Positions 14,569 through 21,153 of a stretch of DNA of 25,851 nt are shown here, in pieces. Both the position numbers and the translations under genes were made by a program. Origin of the DNA: Bacillota bacterium (GTDB taxonomy: Bacteria > Eremiobacterota > SpSt-956 > JAKJGF01); assembly GCA_029555925.1 (NCBI GenBank), contig JAKPQU010000294.1:1-25851 (forward strand), given 5' to 3'. Positions within the stretch are counted from its first letter, which is position 1; every line of letters starts with the position of its first letter. Below the pieces are notes generated by a model, which did not search any database, had not been told where the DNA came from, and saw only the letters and a list, made by a program, of their open reading frames with translations.

Positions 14569-14618
14569 TTTATATGAGAATCGTGAAGGGTGAAGAGAGG
14601 AATACGTTCTCATATAAA
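14569..14618. repeat. Hairpin cassette carrying a heptamer array, copy A
   Basis: Arms TTTATATGAGAA (14569-14580) and TTCTCATATAAA (14607-14618) are exact inverted repeats. The loop holds CGTGAAGGGTGAAGA then GAGGAATACG. Copy B at 17919-17976 has the same arms and GAGGAATA, but a GTAACGC-type array in the loop. Confidence 0.8.
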
Positions 14619-14622
14619 TCCA

Positions 14623-15306
14623 TTAAATCCCAAAAATCCCGGTCATTTTTCCATGCATATAAAAATATTCATAATATTCTTTTAATTTTCCGGCTATTTT
14701 ATCTTCTTTTGCCGGATCTATATAATTATATATTTTGATTTCTCTCATAAAATCTTCTCCCAGTTCATCTGCTTTTTTTCCCTTTTTTTTGAATTTCAGA
14801 AATAACTGGGGTAGAAGAAGGAAATCTATTTTTTCTCCGTCAAGGTCAATAGTAACAGGTTCCGGTGAAGAAAAACAGCTGCACGAAGGAGTTTCTGATT
14901 CAATCTCTTCAACAGAAGATTTATCTCCCAGGATTTTATCTATCTTTAAAGCAATTTCTTCTGCTACAAGATTAACTATTTCATCAAGATTTTCTTCAGT
15001 AACATGTCTGTCTTTTAAAAGTTCCGGCAGGGAAATATAATCCTCCACTTTCCCGCTGTGCATTTCCGTTCCTCTTCTGGCACAGAGTTTTTCACAGCCG
15101 TCTACTGTTATGACAGGGTTTAATTTCGCGAAAGCTCTTTCTCCTTCCCCTCCTGCCAGGAAAAGAGGCAGGCATATTGTTACAGCTTTCCCGGGTCTGA
15201 GTTTATCCATAACCTTTCTTGTGGCAAGTCTTGTCACAGTGCCTTCTAAAAATTCTTCTCCGCTGCAGGAAACTATACCTGCTTTTCTGGTTATTTCCAA
15301 TGACAT
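14623..15306 (-). CDS. DGC-domain protein with extra C-terminal domain, copy 2
   Basis: The start is ATG 15306, overlapping the upstream stop by one base (TGATG). Motifs follow copy 1: VSCSGEEFLEGTVTRLATRK near 12-31, the DGC signature VDGCEKLCARRG near 66-77, SCSCFSS in the linker and FLLLPQLFLKFKKKGKKA in the C-terminal domain, ending in a different short tail (KMTGIFGI). By eye most residues match copy 1 (9814-10494), and the difference is spread along the gene, so the duplication is not recent. It is the last gene of block B; a heptamer cassette follows and no AhpD/OsmC genes follow as in block A. Confidence 0.78.
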   Translation of the reverse strand: MSLEITRKAGIVSCSGEEFLEGTVTRLATRKVMDKLRPGKAVTICLPLFLAGGEGERAFAKLNPVITVDGCEKLCARRGTEMHSGKVEDYISLPELLKDRHVTEENLDEIVNLVAEEIALKIDKILGDKSSVEEIESETPSCSCFSSPEPVTIDLDGEKIDFLLLPQLFLKFKKKGKKADELGEDFMREIKIYNYIDPAKEDKIAGKLKEYYEYFYMHGKMTGIFGI

Positions 15307-15704
15307 CAACCCCTTTCCTCGAGTTCTTTTACTATAACGGAAATATCGGAAGCTATGATAGATGCCAGTTTTTTCCCGTCTTCTCCCGGTTCCGTAACGG
15401 TGCCAGGCTTTAATTCCTTATGTTCTCTCATATAATCCATTACCATAAAACTCTTCTCTACAGCACCACCGCTTTTTTCCACATTTTTCAATGCACAGGC
15501 CTTCGGGCAACCGTCAACCGTTATGGCTATGCTTTCTTTAACTTTCCTGACTGTTTCTTCATCTCCTACCGTAAGAAGAGCAAGACAGGGCCCTTCTATA
15601 TTTTCCTTTACCTTATCTATCGCTTCTTTTACGGAATCCCTTGCAATTGTTCCTGTAACCTTTCCTATACCGCTACATGGAAAGATCATAACTTTTTTAT
15701 TCAT
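15306..15704 (-). CDS. DGC-domain putative zinc-binding protein, copy 2
   Basis: The 132-residue paralogue of 10491-10889 keeps FPCSGIGKVTGTIA at 8-21, TVDGCPKACALKN around 62-74 and the nearly invariant MVMDYMREHKELKPGTVTEP stretch. Divergence is concentrated in the first half. It sits between the small thioredoxin and the larger DGC gene, as in block A, and overlaps the latter by one to three bases. Conservation of the DGC pair after duplication argues that the two act together. Confidence 0.82.
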   Translation of the reverse strand: MNKKVMIFPCSGIGKVTGTIARDSVKEAIDKVKENIEGPCLALLTVGDEETVRKVKESIAITVDGCPKACALKNVEKSGGAVEKSFMVMDYMREHKELKPGTVTEPGEDGKKLASIIASDISVIVKELEERG

Positions 15705-15717
15705 ATATTAAAGGCTA

Positions 15718-15948
15718 TCAGCAGATCCAGCCTCTCACCTCCTCAATATGGGGAACACGGCCGGCACATACTACTGTACCGTCAATAACAAGACCGGGAA
15801 GAGTCATAATGCCATAAGACATAATCTTCCCCATCTCCTGAACCTTCACTAATTCCACATTCAAACTTTTTTCTTCTATTACCTGTTTTACAAGTTCATA
15901 GGTTTTTGTACAGTTCGGGCAACCGGGGCCTAAAACTTCTACTTTCAT
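15718..15948 (-). CDS. Small thioredoxin-fold redox protein, copy 2
   Basis: The 76-residue paralogue of 10894-11124 begins [20 protein letters not shown], with active site Cys10-Pro-Asn-Cys13, [10 protein letters not shown] with the cis-proline, and the C-terminal EEVRGWIC. It is cytosolic by lack of a signal peptide and is the likely electron donor to CcdA copy 2, whose gene is just upstream across a gap filled with heptamer arrays. The active-site dipeptide changed from Ala-Asn to Pro-Asn between the copies, while most of the protein did not. Confidence 0.88.
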   Translation of the reverse strand: MKVEVLGPGCPNCTKTYELVKQVIEEKSLNVELVKVQEMGKIMSYGIMTLPGLVIDGTVVCAGRVPHIEEVRGWIC

Positions 15949-15983
15949 TAATTATTACTTCCTTTCTTATTCCTGATGCGTTA

Positions 15984-16098
15984 TAATCGTGACGCGTGAC
16001 GCGTGGTTCGTCATGCGTCATGCGTAATGCGTATTAATCCCGGGCGTTTATTTAAACGCCTCTGCTTACCATTCACGACTCACGACTCACGACTCACT
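15984..16098. repeat. Heptamer arrays between ccdA2 and the small thioredoxin gene
   Basis: Seven consecutive 7-base units (GTGACGC twice, GTGGTTC, GTCATGC twice, GTAATGC, GTATTAA) fill 15989-16037. After a palindrome (GGCGTTTATTTAAACGCC) come GACTCAC units at about 16075-16098, which run into the ccdA2 stop codon TAG. Block A has the same layout with other units. Confidence 0.8.
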
Positions 16099-16789
16099 AA
16101 ATAGATCGCCAGAACAAATAAAATCCGCCGAGAATAAAAATAACTCCGCTTATTTTTTTCATTACAGCAGTAAAATTATTAACTCCTCTGGCTTTTGCCA
16201 GTTTATCTACAAAGCCGGTACTTATGCCTGCCACAAAGACAAGCATCCAGTGTCCCAGGGCATAGAAAAATAAAAGGGTTGCACCGTAAAGGACTTTTCC
16301 CTGAACCGATACAAGGGCAAGAATACCGACAAGGACAGGAGTGGCACATGGTGCGGAAGCAAGTCCGAAAAGAAAACCGAGTATGAGGGCACCCAGAATA
16401 CCCTTCTGCTTCGGCTGTATCTTCTGTATCGGAGAAGGAATCGGTATATTTATAATTCCCAGCAGTTGAATACCTGCAATCACCGCTACAAGTGCTATGG
16501 CCATATAACCCCATTGGCCGAATAATTTCATTATTCCTCCGACAAAACCTACTGTAGCACCGAGAATGGTAAAACTTATCGTAAGTCCTGCCACAAAAAC
16601 TATTGTATAATAAAACGCCCTTTTTGTATCACCTTCCGCATACCCTCCGATAAACCCTATGACAAGCGGAATAATTGCAAGAACACAGGGGCCTGCAGTC
16701 GATATGAGACCTGCAAGAAAAACTGCGCCATATGCAATAGAAGGATGGGTGCTGATTGTAGAAACAAGGCTATTTATAAAATGCTCCAT
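16097..16789 (-). CDS. ccdA: CcdA-family thiol-disulfide transmembrane electron carrier, copy 2
   Basis: The 230-residue paralogue of 11240-11932 has six membrane segments, GPCVLAIIPLVIGFIGGYAEG (Cys35) and GLASAPCATPVLVGILALV (Cys148). The paralogue's extra Cys31 is Thr here, so only the two catalytic cysteines remain in these motifs. It starts directly after the stop of the intact selenocysteine thioredoxin gene, which makes that protein its obvious extracytoplasmic partner. The stop codon lies inside a heptamer array. Confidence 0.92.
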   Translation of the reverse strand: MEHFINSLVSTISTHPSIAYGAVFLAGLISTAGPCVLAIIPLVIGFIGGYAEGDTKRAFYYTIVFVAGLTISFTILGATVGFVGGIMKLFGQWGYMAIALVAVIAGIQLLGIINIPIPSPIQKIQPKQKGILGALILGFLFGLASAPCATPVLVGILALVSVQGKVLYGATLLFFYALGHWMLVFVAGISTGFVDKLAKARGVNNFTAVMKKISGVIFILGGFYLFWRSI

Positions 16790-17188
16790 TTACTTTACCA
16801 GTCCTTTTTCTTTAATTACCCCGTCAATATCTTCTTTCGACAAAAATCCTTCATGCCTGAAAACTTCTTTTCCTGCAGAGTCGTAGAAAATCTGTGTAGG
16901 AATAACATTGATAGAAGCTTTCACAACCTTTTCCCTGTTTTCTCTTATTTTTACATCTATGAAATCCACTCTTACTTTTCCTTCATATTCTTTTTTTAAG
17001 GATTCCAGCACGGGAACCATTTTTTTGCAGGCACTTCAGCCATGAGAGCCGTAATCCACCATGGCAGGAAAGGTTTCTACCTGATTAACCGATGTCGCCG
17101 GAGGTTTATTCTTCAGAAAATATATTCCTCCAAATCCTCCAATGATAAGTAATATTACTAATATTTTCAAAATTACTTTACTGTTCAT
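16790..17188 (-). CDS. Membrane-anchored thioredoxin with U-x-x-C active site (selenoprotein)
   Basis: ATG 17188 has AGGAGA seven bases upstream. The frame runs 132 residues through one TGA (17036-17038), residue 51. Residues about 5-24 are one hydrophobic anchor (VILKILVILLIIGGFGGIYF), so the domain faces outside. The active-site segment reads VDYGSHG-U-SAC-KKMVPVLE, placing the TGA exactly at the first cysteine of the thioredoxin CxxC. The end has VIPTQIFYDSAGKEVFRHEGF, with the cis-proline (IPTQIF). A SECIS-like hairpin follows the TGA. It lies between the lectin selenoprotein and CcdA genes. Selenol at the attacking position should give high reactivity toward disulfides, As(III) or Hg(II), but that is inference. 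A decayed copy lies at 11932-12183. Confidence 0.87.
17000..17038 (-). promoter_or_regulatory. Predicted bacterial SECIS hairpin, thioredoxin copy 2
   Basis: Seventeen bases after the UGA, GGUUCC (17013-17018) pairs with GGAAUCC (17000-17006), leaving one bulged U, around the loop CGUGCU. A GU in the loop and a bulged U are both features of the E. coli fdhF SECIS recognised by SelB. Confidence 0.65.
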
Positions 17189-17201
17189 AGATTATCTCCT
17201 G

Positions 17202-17780
17202 TTATTTTGGCTTATCAAATTCAACTATACAGGCCGGTAAAACAGTATCTTTACTGATATCATTCCAGAATGACTTATCTTTCATACCGGGTCTGTAAAA
17301 GCACATAGAATCTTCTGTCCCTTTATAATTATTTGGCTCTCCTGATGCCCAGCAAGTGTATTTAAATTTCTCTCCAGTAATCCACTTCCATGTTTCTTCT
17401 TTCTTATATCCTCCTATCCATGGGCCAGAACCATTACCTGAACCATCTATCACCCATAAATCCTTATTTTTACATATTAATTTATAAATAAAATAATTTT
17501 CAGCTTCCGAGGTTATTGTTGCAAGGTATCCGCCGGATTTTTTTGCAGCTTTATCCGCATCTTCCCGGGTTAAACCCCGGGGCACGGTTACTATCTGATA
17601 TGTATGACCATTTCCTCCGTCACTGACTGACCATATAGAGGGACTCACGGTCCCGCTGCAACCTCCCGGCCCTCATCCTCCGGCAGATGCGGGGTAAGAT
17701 ACATTCAGCACAGACAGAATAATAAAACCACATAAGGATATAAGTAATATTATACTTAATTTTGAAGACAATTGCATCAT
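17202..17780 (-). CDS. Exported C-type-lectin-like selenoprotein, copy 2
   Basis: The 192-residue frame from ATG 17780 crosses one TGA (17673-17675), residue 36: signal peptide to YPASAG, then G-U-GPGGC-SGTVSP and the lectin-like domain (GGNGHTYQIVTV, GGYLATI, GPWIGGY, SGEPNNY, WND, CIVEF). Compared with copy 1, the selenocysteine, the signal-peptide end and the lectin fold are kept, but the U-to-Cys spacing is one residue longer. The 5' end is odd: the original start with AAGGAGAG (ATG 17877, MYKKNYL) is cut off by an inserted hairpin with a stop at 17842-17844. The present ATGATG start lies in the hairpin arm and has no clear ribosome-binding site. hgcB lies upstream and the selenocysteine thioredoxin gene 13 bases downstream. 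Confidence 0.78.
17640..17675 (-). promoter_or_regulatory. Predicted bacterial SECIS hairpin, lectin copy 2
   Basis: Eighteen bases after the UGA, GGGAC (17650-17654) pairs perfectly with GUCCC (17640-17644) around the loop CGUGA. The loop is identical to lectin copy 1, while compensating or wobble changes occur in the stem. Confidence 0.65.
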
Positions 17781-17877
17781 GAAAATACCAGGGAACATTT
17801 TATCATTGTTTGTATTTTGACTGAATTTTTCATGCAATTATCTATGCATAAAAGTATAGATAATTTTTTTTATACAT
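17766..17877. repeat. Hairpin insertion in the lectin copy 2 signal-peptide region
   Basis: Arms AGACAATTGCATCATGAAAA (17766-17785) and TTTTCATGCAATTATCT (17826-17843) are inverted repeats apart from a 3-base gap. They separate the old start (17875-17877, MYKKNYL) from the rest of the signal peptide. A smaller inverted repeat (TTATCTAT/ATAGATAA) lies at the junction near 17838-17863. Confidence 0.6.
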
Positions 17878-17918
17878 AATCTCTCTCCTTAAATTATATT
17901 TAGTTTCATAACAACGAA

Positions 17919-17976
17919 GTATGAGAATTTATTCCTCCCGTCACGCGTTACGCGTTACGATTCTCATATAAATCCA
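17919..17976. repeat. Hairpin cassette carrying a heptamer array, copy B
   Basis: On the minus strand it reads ATTTATATGAGAATCGT, then GTAACGC/GTGACGG units, then GAGGAATAAATTCTCATA. Arms and flanks match copy A (14569-14618), and only the 7-bp units differ. Confidence 0.75.
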
Positions 17977-18002
17977 TAATTAATGAATTTTTCTATTATT
18001 TG

Positions 18003-18298
18003 CTAACCGCCGCAGCATGAAGATTTAGAACAATCGCAATCAGGCTCAGTTCCTCTCACCATTCCGTTTATAACTGCCGCCGCACACCCCACGCCTGATT
18101 TTACAGTAATGGCTTTGCAGGACAGTTTTTCGCACAGGCGCCGCATTCCATACAGGCATTTTTATCCTTTATTTCTGCCCTGCCATTCATTTTAAATACT
18201 TCATGAGGACAGACTTGCAGACACATACCACAGGAAACGCATTTTTCTTTATCAAGGGACAGAGTAACAGTGTTTTCTATATATTTAAGACCAAACAT
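18003..18298 (-). pseudogene. hgcB: HgcB mercury-methylation ferredoxin with an apparent frameshift
   Basis: The start MFGLKYIENTVTLSLDKEKC leads into CVSCGMCLQVCP (Cys20, 23, 26, 30) and CMECGACAKNCP (Cys49, 52, 55, 59), the two 4Fe-4S motifs of HgcB with its typical ECGACxxNC. The frame then stops after AKPLL (18101). One base short of the AAAG run (near 18114-18116), the other frame continues as AITVKSGVGCAAAVINGMV and ends DCDCSKSSCCGG at 18003. It supplies HgcB's third conserved cysteine (about residue 72) and the terminal Cys-Cys pair, for about 98 residues in all, the normal length. HgcB reduces the corrinoid of HgcA and its tail cysteines bind mercury. Real inactivation or a sequencing error in the A run are both possible; no slippery heptamer is present. 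Confidence 0.85.
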
Positions 18299-18309
18299 GG
18301 TTCACCTCC

Positions 18310-19431
18310 TTATGTAAAATGACTTATTATCAATAATATTAATCCTGTAACAGTCAAAAAAATCTGAACAGGGAGGGCAATCTTTACTTCTTTCATTACA
18401 CCGGAAAGGGATGTATAGGTTGTAGAACCGGTAAAATTCATGGCGAAAAAAGAAGAAATGGCAGGAATTATAAGGAACCATGGTAGGAAGTAAAATCCTC
18501 CGTACCATGGTGAAGAAGTGTCCCGAAATATCTGTATCAATCCGGATAAAACAATAATTCCTGTAATGGCACCTTTAATAGAGAAAGCCCTTGAAGGTAT
18601 CCATGGCAGCAGAATGGGGGTTATAACAGTTCCGCATAGAAGAGCGGAGAGATAAAATAAAAACTCTTTTCCCCCTTCCGAAAGAGCGCCGGGGAAAGAA
18701 AATCCTCCTTTACCCAGACCTCCTGTAAGTAATGAAATTATGAGAGCTATAAGAGTTATTTTAACCGAACCGGTAATTTCTACGGGAGTCATACAGAGCC
18801 TGTCGATTAAATTAAATCTTACTCTTCTCATTTCAGGGGATACCTTCATACCTGAATCTAAAAAAACAGGAATATCCTTTGCCCTTACGGGGCCGTAAAT
18901 AACTTTAAAATCTGATTTCTTCTTTACTTCATGAGCGGATACGCCGGGGGCGCCGAGTTGAGGAAGAACAAGCTCTCTGTGCGATACTATATTCGCAAGT
19001 TCTGTCATGTTAATTCTTTTTAATAATTCCTCTGTTCCGAAGGTACCTTTGCCTGCCGCACACCAGACATTTATCCCTTTTGTATCAAGCACCATAATCC
19101 ATAAATTTTTTCCGCTTAATTCACGACGTAAAAGATCAAATGTCATTTTATAATTGGCAGTAACAAGGACAGGAGAATTTTCATCAGGCTTGCCTGACGC
19201 ATATAATCCCGGCTCGATCCTGTAAGAAGATCTTCCCACTCCGATTCTCATTCTTACCAGTCCCATAAGATCCGATGGAGATAGAACTGTTTGTATTACA
19301 GGAATTTCCCCGGCCTTTGTATTTATATAACCTGTAATCCACGATTGCCTGACTTTTTTGCCGGAACAACAGGCAGTTTTTTGAACCTCAGTATTTTTAG
19401 AACAACAACATTGATTTACAACTTCACTCAT
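18310..19431 (-). CDS. hgcA: HgcA corrinoid protein, mercury methyltransferase
   Basis: The start ATG 19431 (MSEVVNQCCC) is preceded by AATGAGG; a longer frame upstream translates repeats and was rejected. The 373-residue protein has a cysteine-rich N terminus (CCC at 8-10, CC at 21-22), then a corrinoid-binding domain with the diagnostic cap-helix motif GINVWCAAGKGTFGTEEL at 119-135. Cys124 is the presumed cobalt ligand. Five transmembrane segments follow between about 223 and 371. HgcA transfers a methyl group to Hg(II) at the inner membrane. hgcB follows after 11 bases, and acr3-2 and arsR2 lie upstream on the same strand, so transcription may be arsenic-responsive. The gene looks intact. 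Confidence 0.95.
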   Translation of the reverse strand: MSEVVNQCCCSKNTEVQKTACCSGKKVRQSWITGYINTKAGEIPVIQTVLSPSDLMGLVRMRIGVGRSSYRIEPGLYASGKPDENSPVLVTANYKMTFDLLRRELSGKNLWIMVLDTKGINVWCAAGKGTFGTEELLKRINMTELANIVSHRELVLPQLGAPGVSAHEVKKKSDFKVIYGPVRAKDIPVFLDSGMKVSPEMRRVRFNLIDRLCMTPVEITGSVKITLIALIISLLTGGLGKGGFSFPGALSEGGKEFLFYLSALLCGTVITPILLPWIPSRAFSIKGAITGIIVLSGLIQIFRDTSSPWYGGFYFLPWFLIIPAISSFFAMNFTGSTTYTSLSGVMKEVKIALPVQIFLTVTGLILLIISHFT

Positions 19432-19443
19432 AAATATAACCTC

Positions 19444-19501
19444 ATTAAGGAGTGAACGGTGTGTGATGAATAGATTTATACCACTTTTCACTTTTCACTC
19501 A
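19444..19501. repeat. Heptamer array after the acr3-2 stop
   Basis: On the minus strand the acr3-2 stop TGA is followed without a gap by GTGAAAAGTGAAAAGTGG. A degenerate inverse arm (CATCACACACCGTTCACTCC on the minus strand) lies just before the hgcA ribosome-binding site. Confidence 0.7.
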
Positions 19502-20557
19502 TTTACTTTTTTCCATAAACCATGTATCCTTCAATTTGAATGCCACATTTACAAGACTTATCAACACAGGCACCTCTACCAGAGGGCCTATGACTGCAGC
19601 AAAAGCCTGATCCGAACCTATTCCGAATACTGCAACTGCTACTGCAATAGCAAGCTCAAAATTATTACTCGCAGCAGTAAACGAAAGACTTGTACTCTGT
19701 TCATAATTTGCGCCTGCTTTATAAGACATAAAATAAGAGACAAAAAACATAATGATAAAATAAATTACAAGCGGTATGGCAATAAGAAGCACATTTAACG
19801 GATTTTTAACTATATAATCACCTTTTATTGAAAACATAACAATTATGGTAAATAAAAGAGCTATCAGGGTTACAGGACTTATTTTCGGGATGAATTTTTC
19901 CTGATACCAGATTTTATCTTTTATATTGATAAGACTGTATCTTGTAATTAAACCTGCTAAAAATGGAATACCAAGATATATAAATACACTTACCGCAATC
20001 TGCCCTATTGTAATAGGCACTGCTGTCCCCTGCGTCAATCCCAGTGCTTTCGGCAGAATTGTTACGAAAATATAAGCATAAACAGAAAAGAACAGTATCT
20101 GAAAAATAGAATTAAATGCCACAAGGCCAGCACAATATTCGGTGTCGCCCTTTGCAAGTTCGTTCCATACTATGACCATGGCAATACATCTTGCAAGACC
20201 TATCATTATAAGTCCTTCCATGTATCCCTGATGGCCTCTCAGGAAAATTACTGCAAGAATAAACATAAGAACCGGCCCTGCAATCCAGTTCTGCACAAGG
20301 GAAAGAATAAGGACTTTCGTATTTTTAAAAACCTGTGAAAGTTCTTCATATTTGACCTTTGCCAGCGGAGGGTACATCATGAGTATGAGACCTATTGCAA
20401 TAGGAATCGATGTTGTTCCTACCTGAAATTTATCGATGAGTTCTTTTACCCAGGGAGCAAAATAGCCAAGAGCCACTCCTGCTATCATAGCCAGAAAAAT
20501 CCATAAAGTCAGAAATCGATCTAAAAAAGATAGTTTTTTAATGGCACCTTCAGACAT
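19499..20557 (-). CDS. acr3: ACR3-family arsenite efflux transporter, copy 2
   Basis: The 352-residue paralogue of 12868-13929 keeps all ACR3 motifs: [38 protein letters not shown] with Cys124, and [21 protein letters not shown]. The two proteins are nearly identical by eye across the membrane core, and differ mostly at the ends (WFMEKSK here, GRCCK in copy 1). It exports As(III). The gene follows arsR2 with a GGGGGAG ribosome-binding site, and hgcA is the next gene downstream. The order arsR-acr3-hgcA-hgcB places mercury methylation genes behind an arsenic promoter. Confidence 0.95.
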   Translation of the reverse strand: MSEGAIKKLSFLDRFLTLWIFLAMIAGVALGYFAPWVKELIDKFQVGTTSIPIAIGLILMMYPPLAKVKYEELSQVFKNTKVLILSLVQNWIAGPVLMFILAVIFLRGHQGYMEGLIMIGLARCIAMVIVWNELAKGDTEYCAGLVAFNSIFQILFFSVYAYIFVTILPKALGLTQGTAVPITIGQIAVSVFIYLGIPFLAGLITRYSLINIKDKIWYQEKFIPKISPVTLIALLFTIIVMFSIKGDYIVKNPLNVLLIAIPLVIYFIIMFFVSYFMSYKAGANYEQSTSLSFTAASNNFELAIAVAVAVFGIGSDQAFAAVIGPLVEVPVLISLVNVAFKLKDTWFMEKSK

Positions 20558-20576
20558 AAAATCTCCCCCTTTGTTT

Positions 20577-20617
20577 TTAAATTATCATATAAATATACAT
20601 TAATTTGACGTGCAAAA
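20577..20617 (-). promoter_or_regulatory. acr3-2/hgcAB promoter and operator region
   Basis: This block is shared with 13984-14024. On the minus strand TTGCAC (20610-20615) and TATATG/TATGAT around 20584-20591 could be promoter elements, with AT-rich dyad sequence over the -10. It is the nearest promoter upstream of acr3-2, hgcA and hgcB. Confidence 0.45.
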
Positions 20618-20637
20618 AAATAAATTAAAATATAACT

Positions 20638-21000
20638 TTATTTACATTTACACTCCATTATTCTGATATTTTCCGAAAGACCGGAAAGCTTCTCATATTC
20701 AGATTTAAATTCCTCAATATCTTCCAGTTCCATATCAATAAAATCATTTAAAGATAACAAAAAATCCTTTAAAAGTTTTGTATTCAATGAATAATAAGAC
20801 CACTTCCCCTCATTTCTTTCTTTTACAAGATCAGCCTCTTTAAGCCTCTTAATCTGCTGGGATACAGTAGGCTGTTTCAGACCTGTAACTTCTTCAATCT
20901 CACAGACACATAATTCTCTGCAGGTTAGCAATTTAACCAGTTTAAGCCTGGCAGGATCGGCGAGTATTTTTAATATTTTAATGTAATTGCGTATATTCAT
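20638..21000 (-). CDS. arsR: ArsR-family arsenic-responsive repressor (arsR2)
   Basis: The 120-residue protein starts MNIRNYIKILKILADPARLK. It has RELCVCEIEEVTGLKQPTVSQQIKRLKE at 28-55, with As(III) ligands Cys31 and Cys33 plus a nearby Cys27, a wing (GKWSYYSLN) and a C-terminal MECKCK. It is clearly paralogous to arsR1, with which it shares the recognition helix, so the two probably bind the same operators. It is the first gene of block B and should regulate itself and the downstream acr3-2-hgcAB-selenoprotein genes. Confidence 0.93.
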   Translation of the reverse strand: MNIRNYIKILKILADPARLKLVKLLTCRELCVCEIEEVTGLKQPTVSQQIKRLKEADLVKERNEGKWSYYSLNTKLLKDFLLSLNDFIDMELEDIEEFKSEYEKLSGLSENIRIMECKCK

Positions 21001-21033
21001 AATATCTTCGTGATCTCCTCAAATTATTGTATA

Positions 21034-21062
21034 ATTATATGACAATTTTATATTTCTGTCAA
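21034..21062 (-). promoter_or_regulatory. arsR2 promoter with ArsR box
   Basis: Minus-strand TTGACA (21057-21062), a 17-base spacer and TATAAT (21034-21039). A near-palindrome at about 21020-21047 covers the -10 (AAATTATTGTATAATTATA and its partner). The start of the spacer (GAAAT) matches the arsR1 promoter. Confidence 0.7.
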
Positions 21063-21153
21063 CTATGGCTTTCAGATAATATTAAGGGAGGGATAAAAAA
21101 CTGAACATATTAAAATTATTTACATACTATACTTTCCCACTTTTTTATAAAAC

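Noticed and set aside
12683..17675. TGA codons read as tryptophan (alternative genetic code)
   Set aside because: Several intact genes end with TGA exactly where their paralogues or overlaps predict (for example 10491, 12868, 19499), TGG is used normally, and the three internal TGAs fall at a thioredoxin active-site Cys or a conserved exported motif with hairpins after them.
18101..18120. Programmed -1 frameshift in hgcB
   Set aside because: No X-XXY-YYZ slippery heptamer precedes the shift (local codons CCT GCA AAG) and I see no obvious stimulatory stem. Mutation or sequencing error is simpler.
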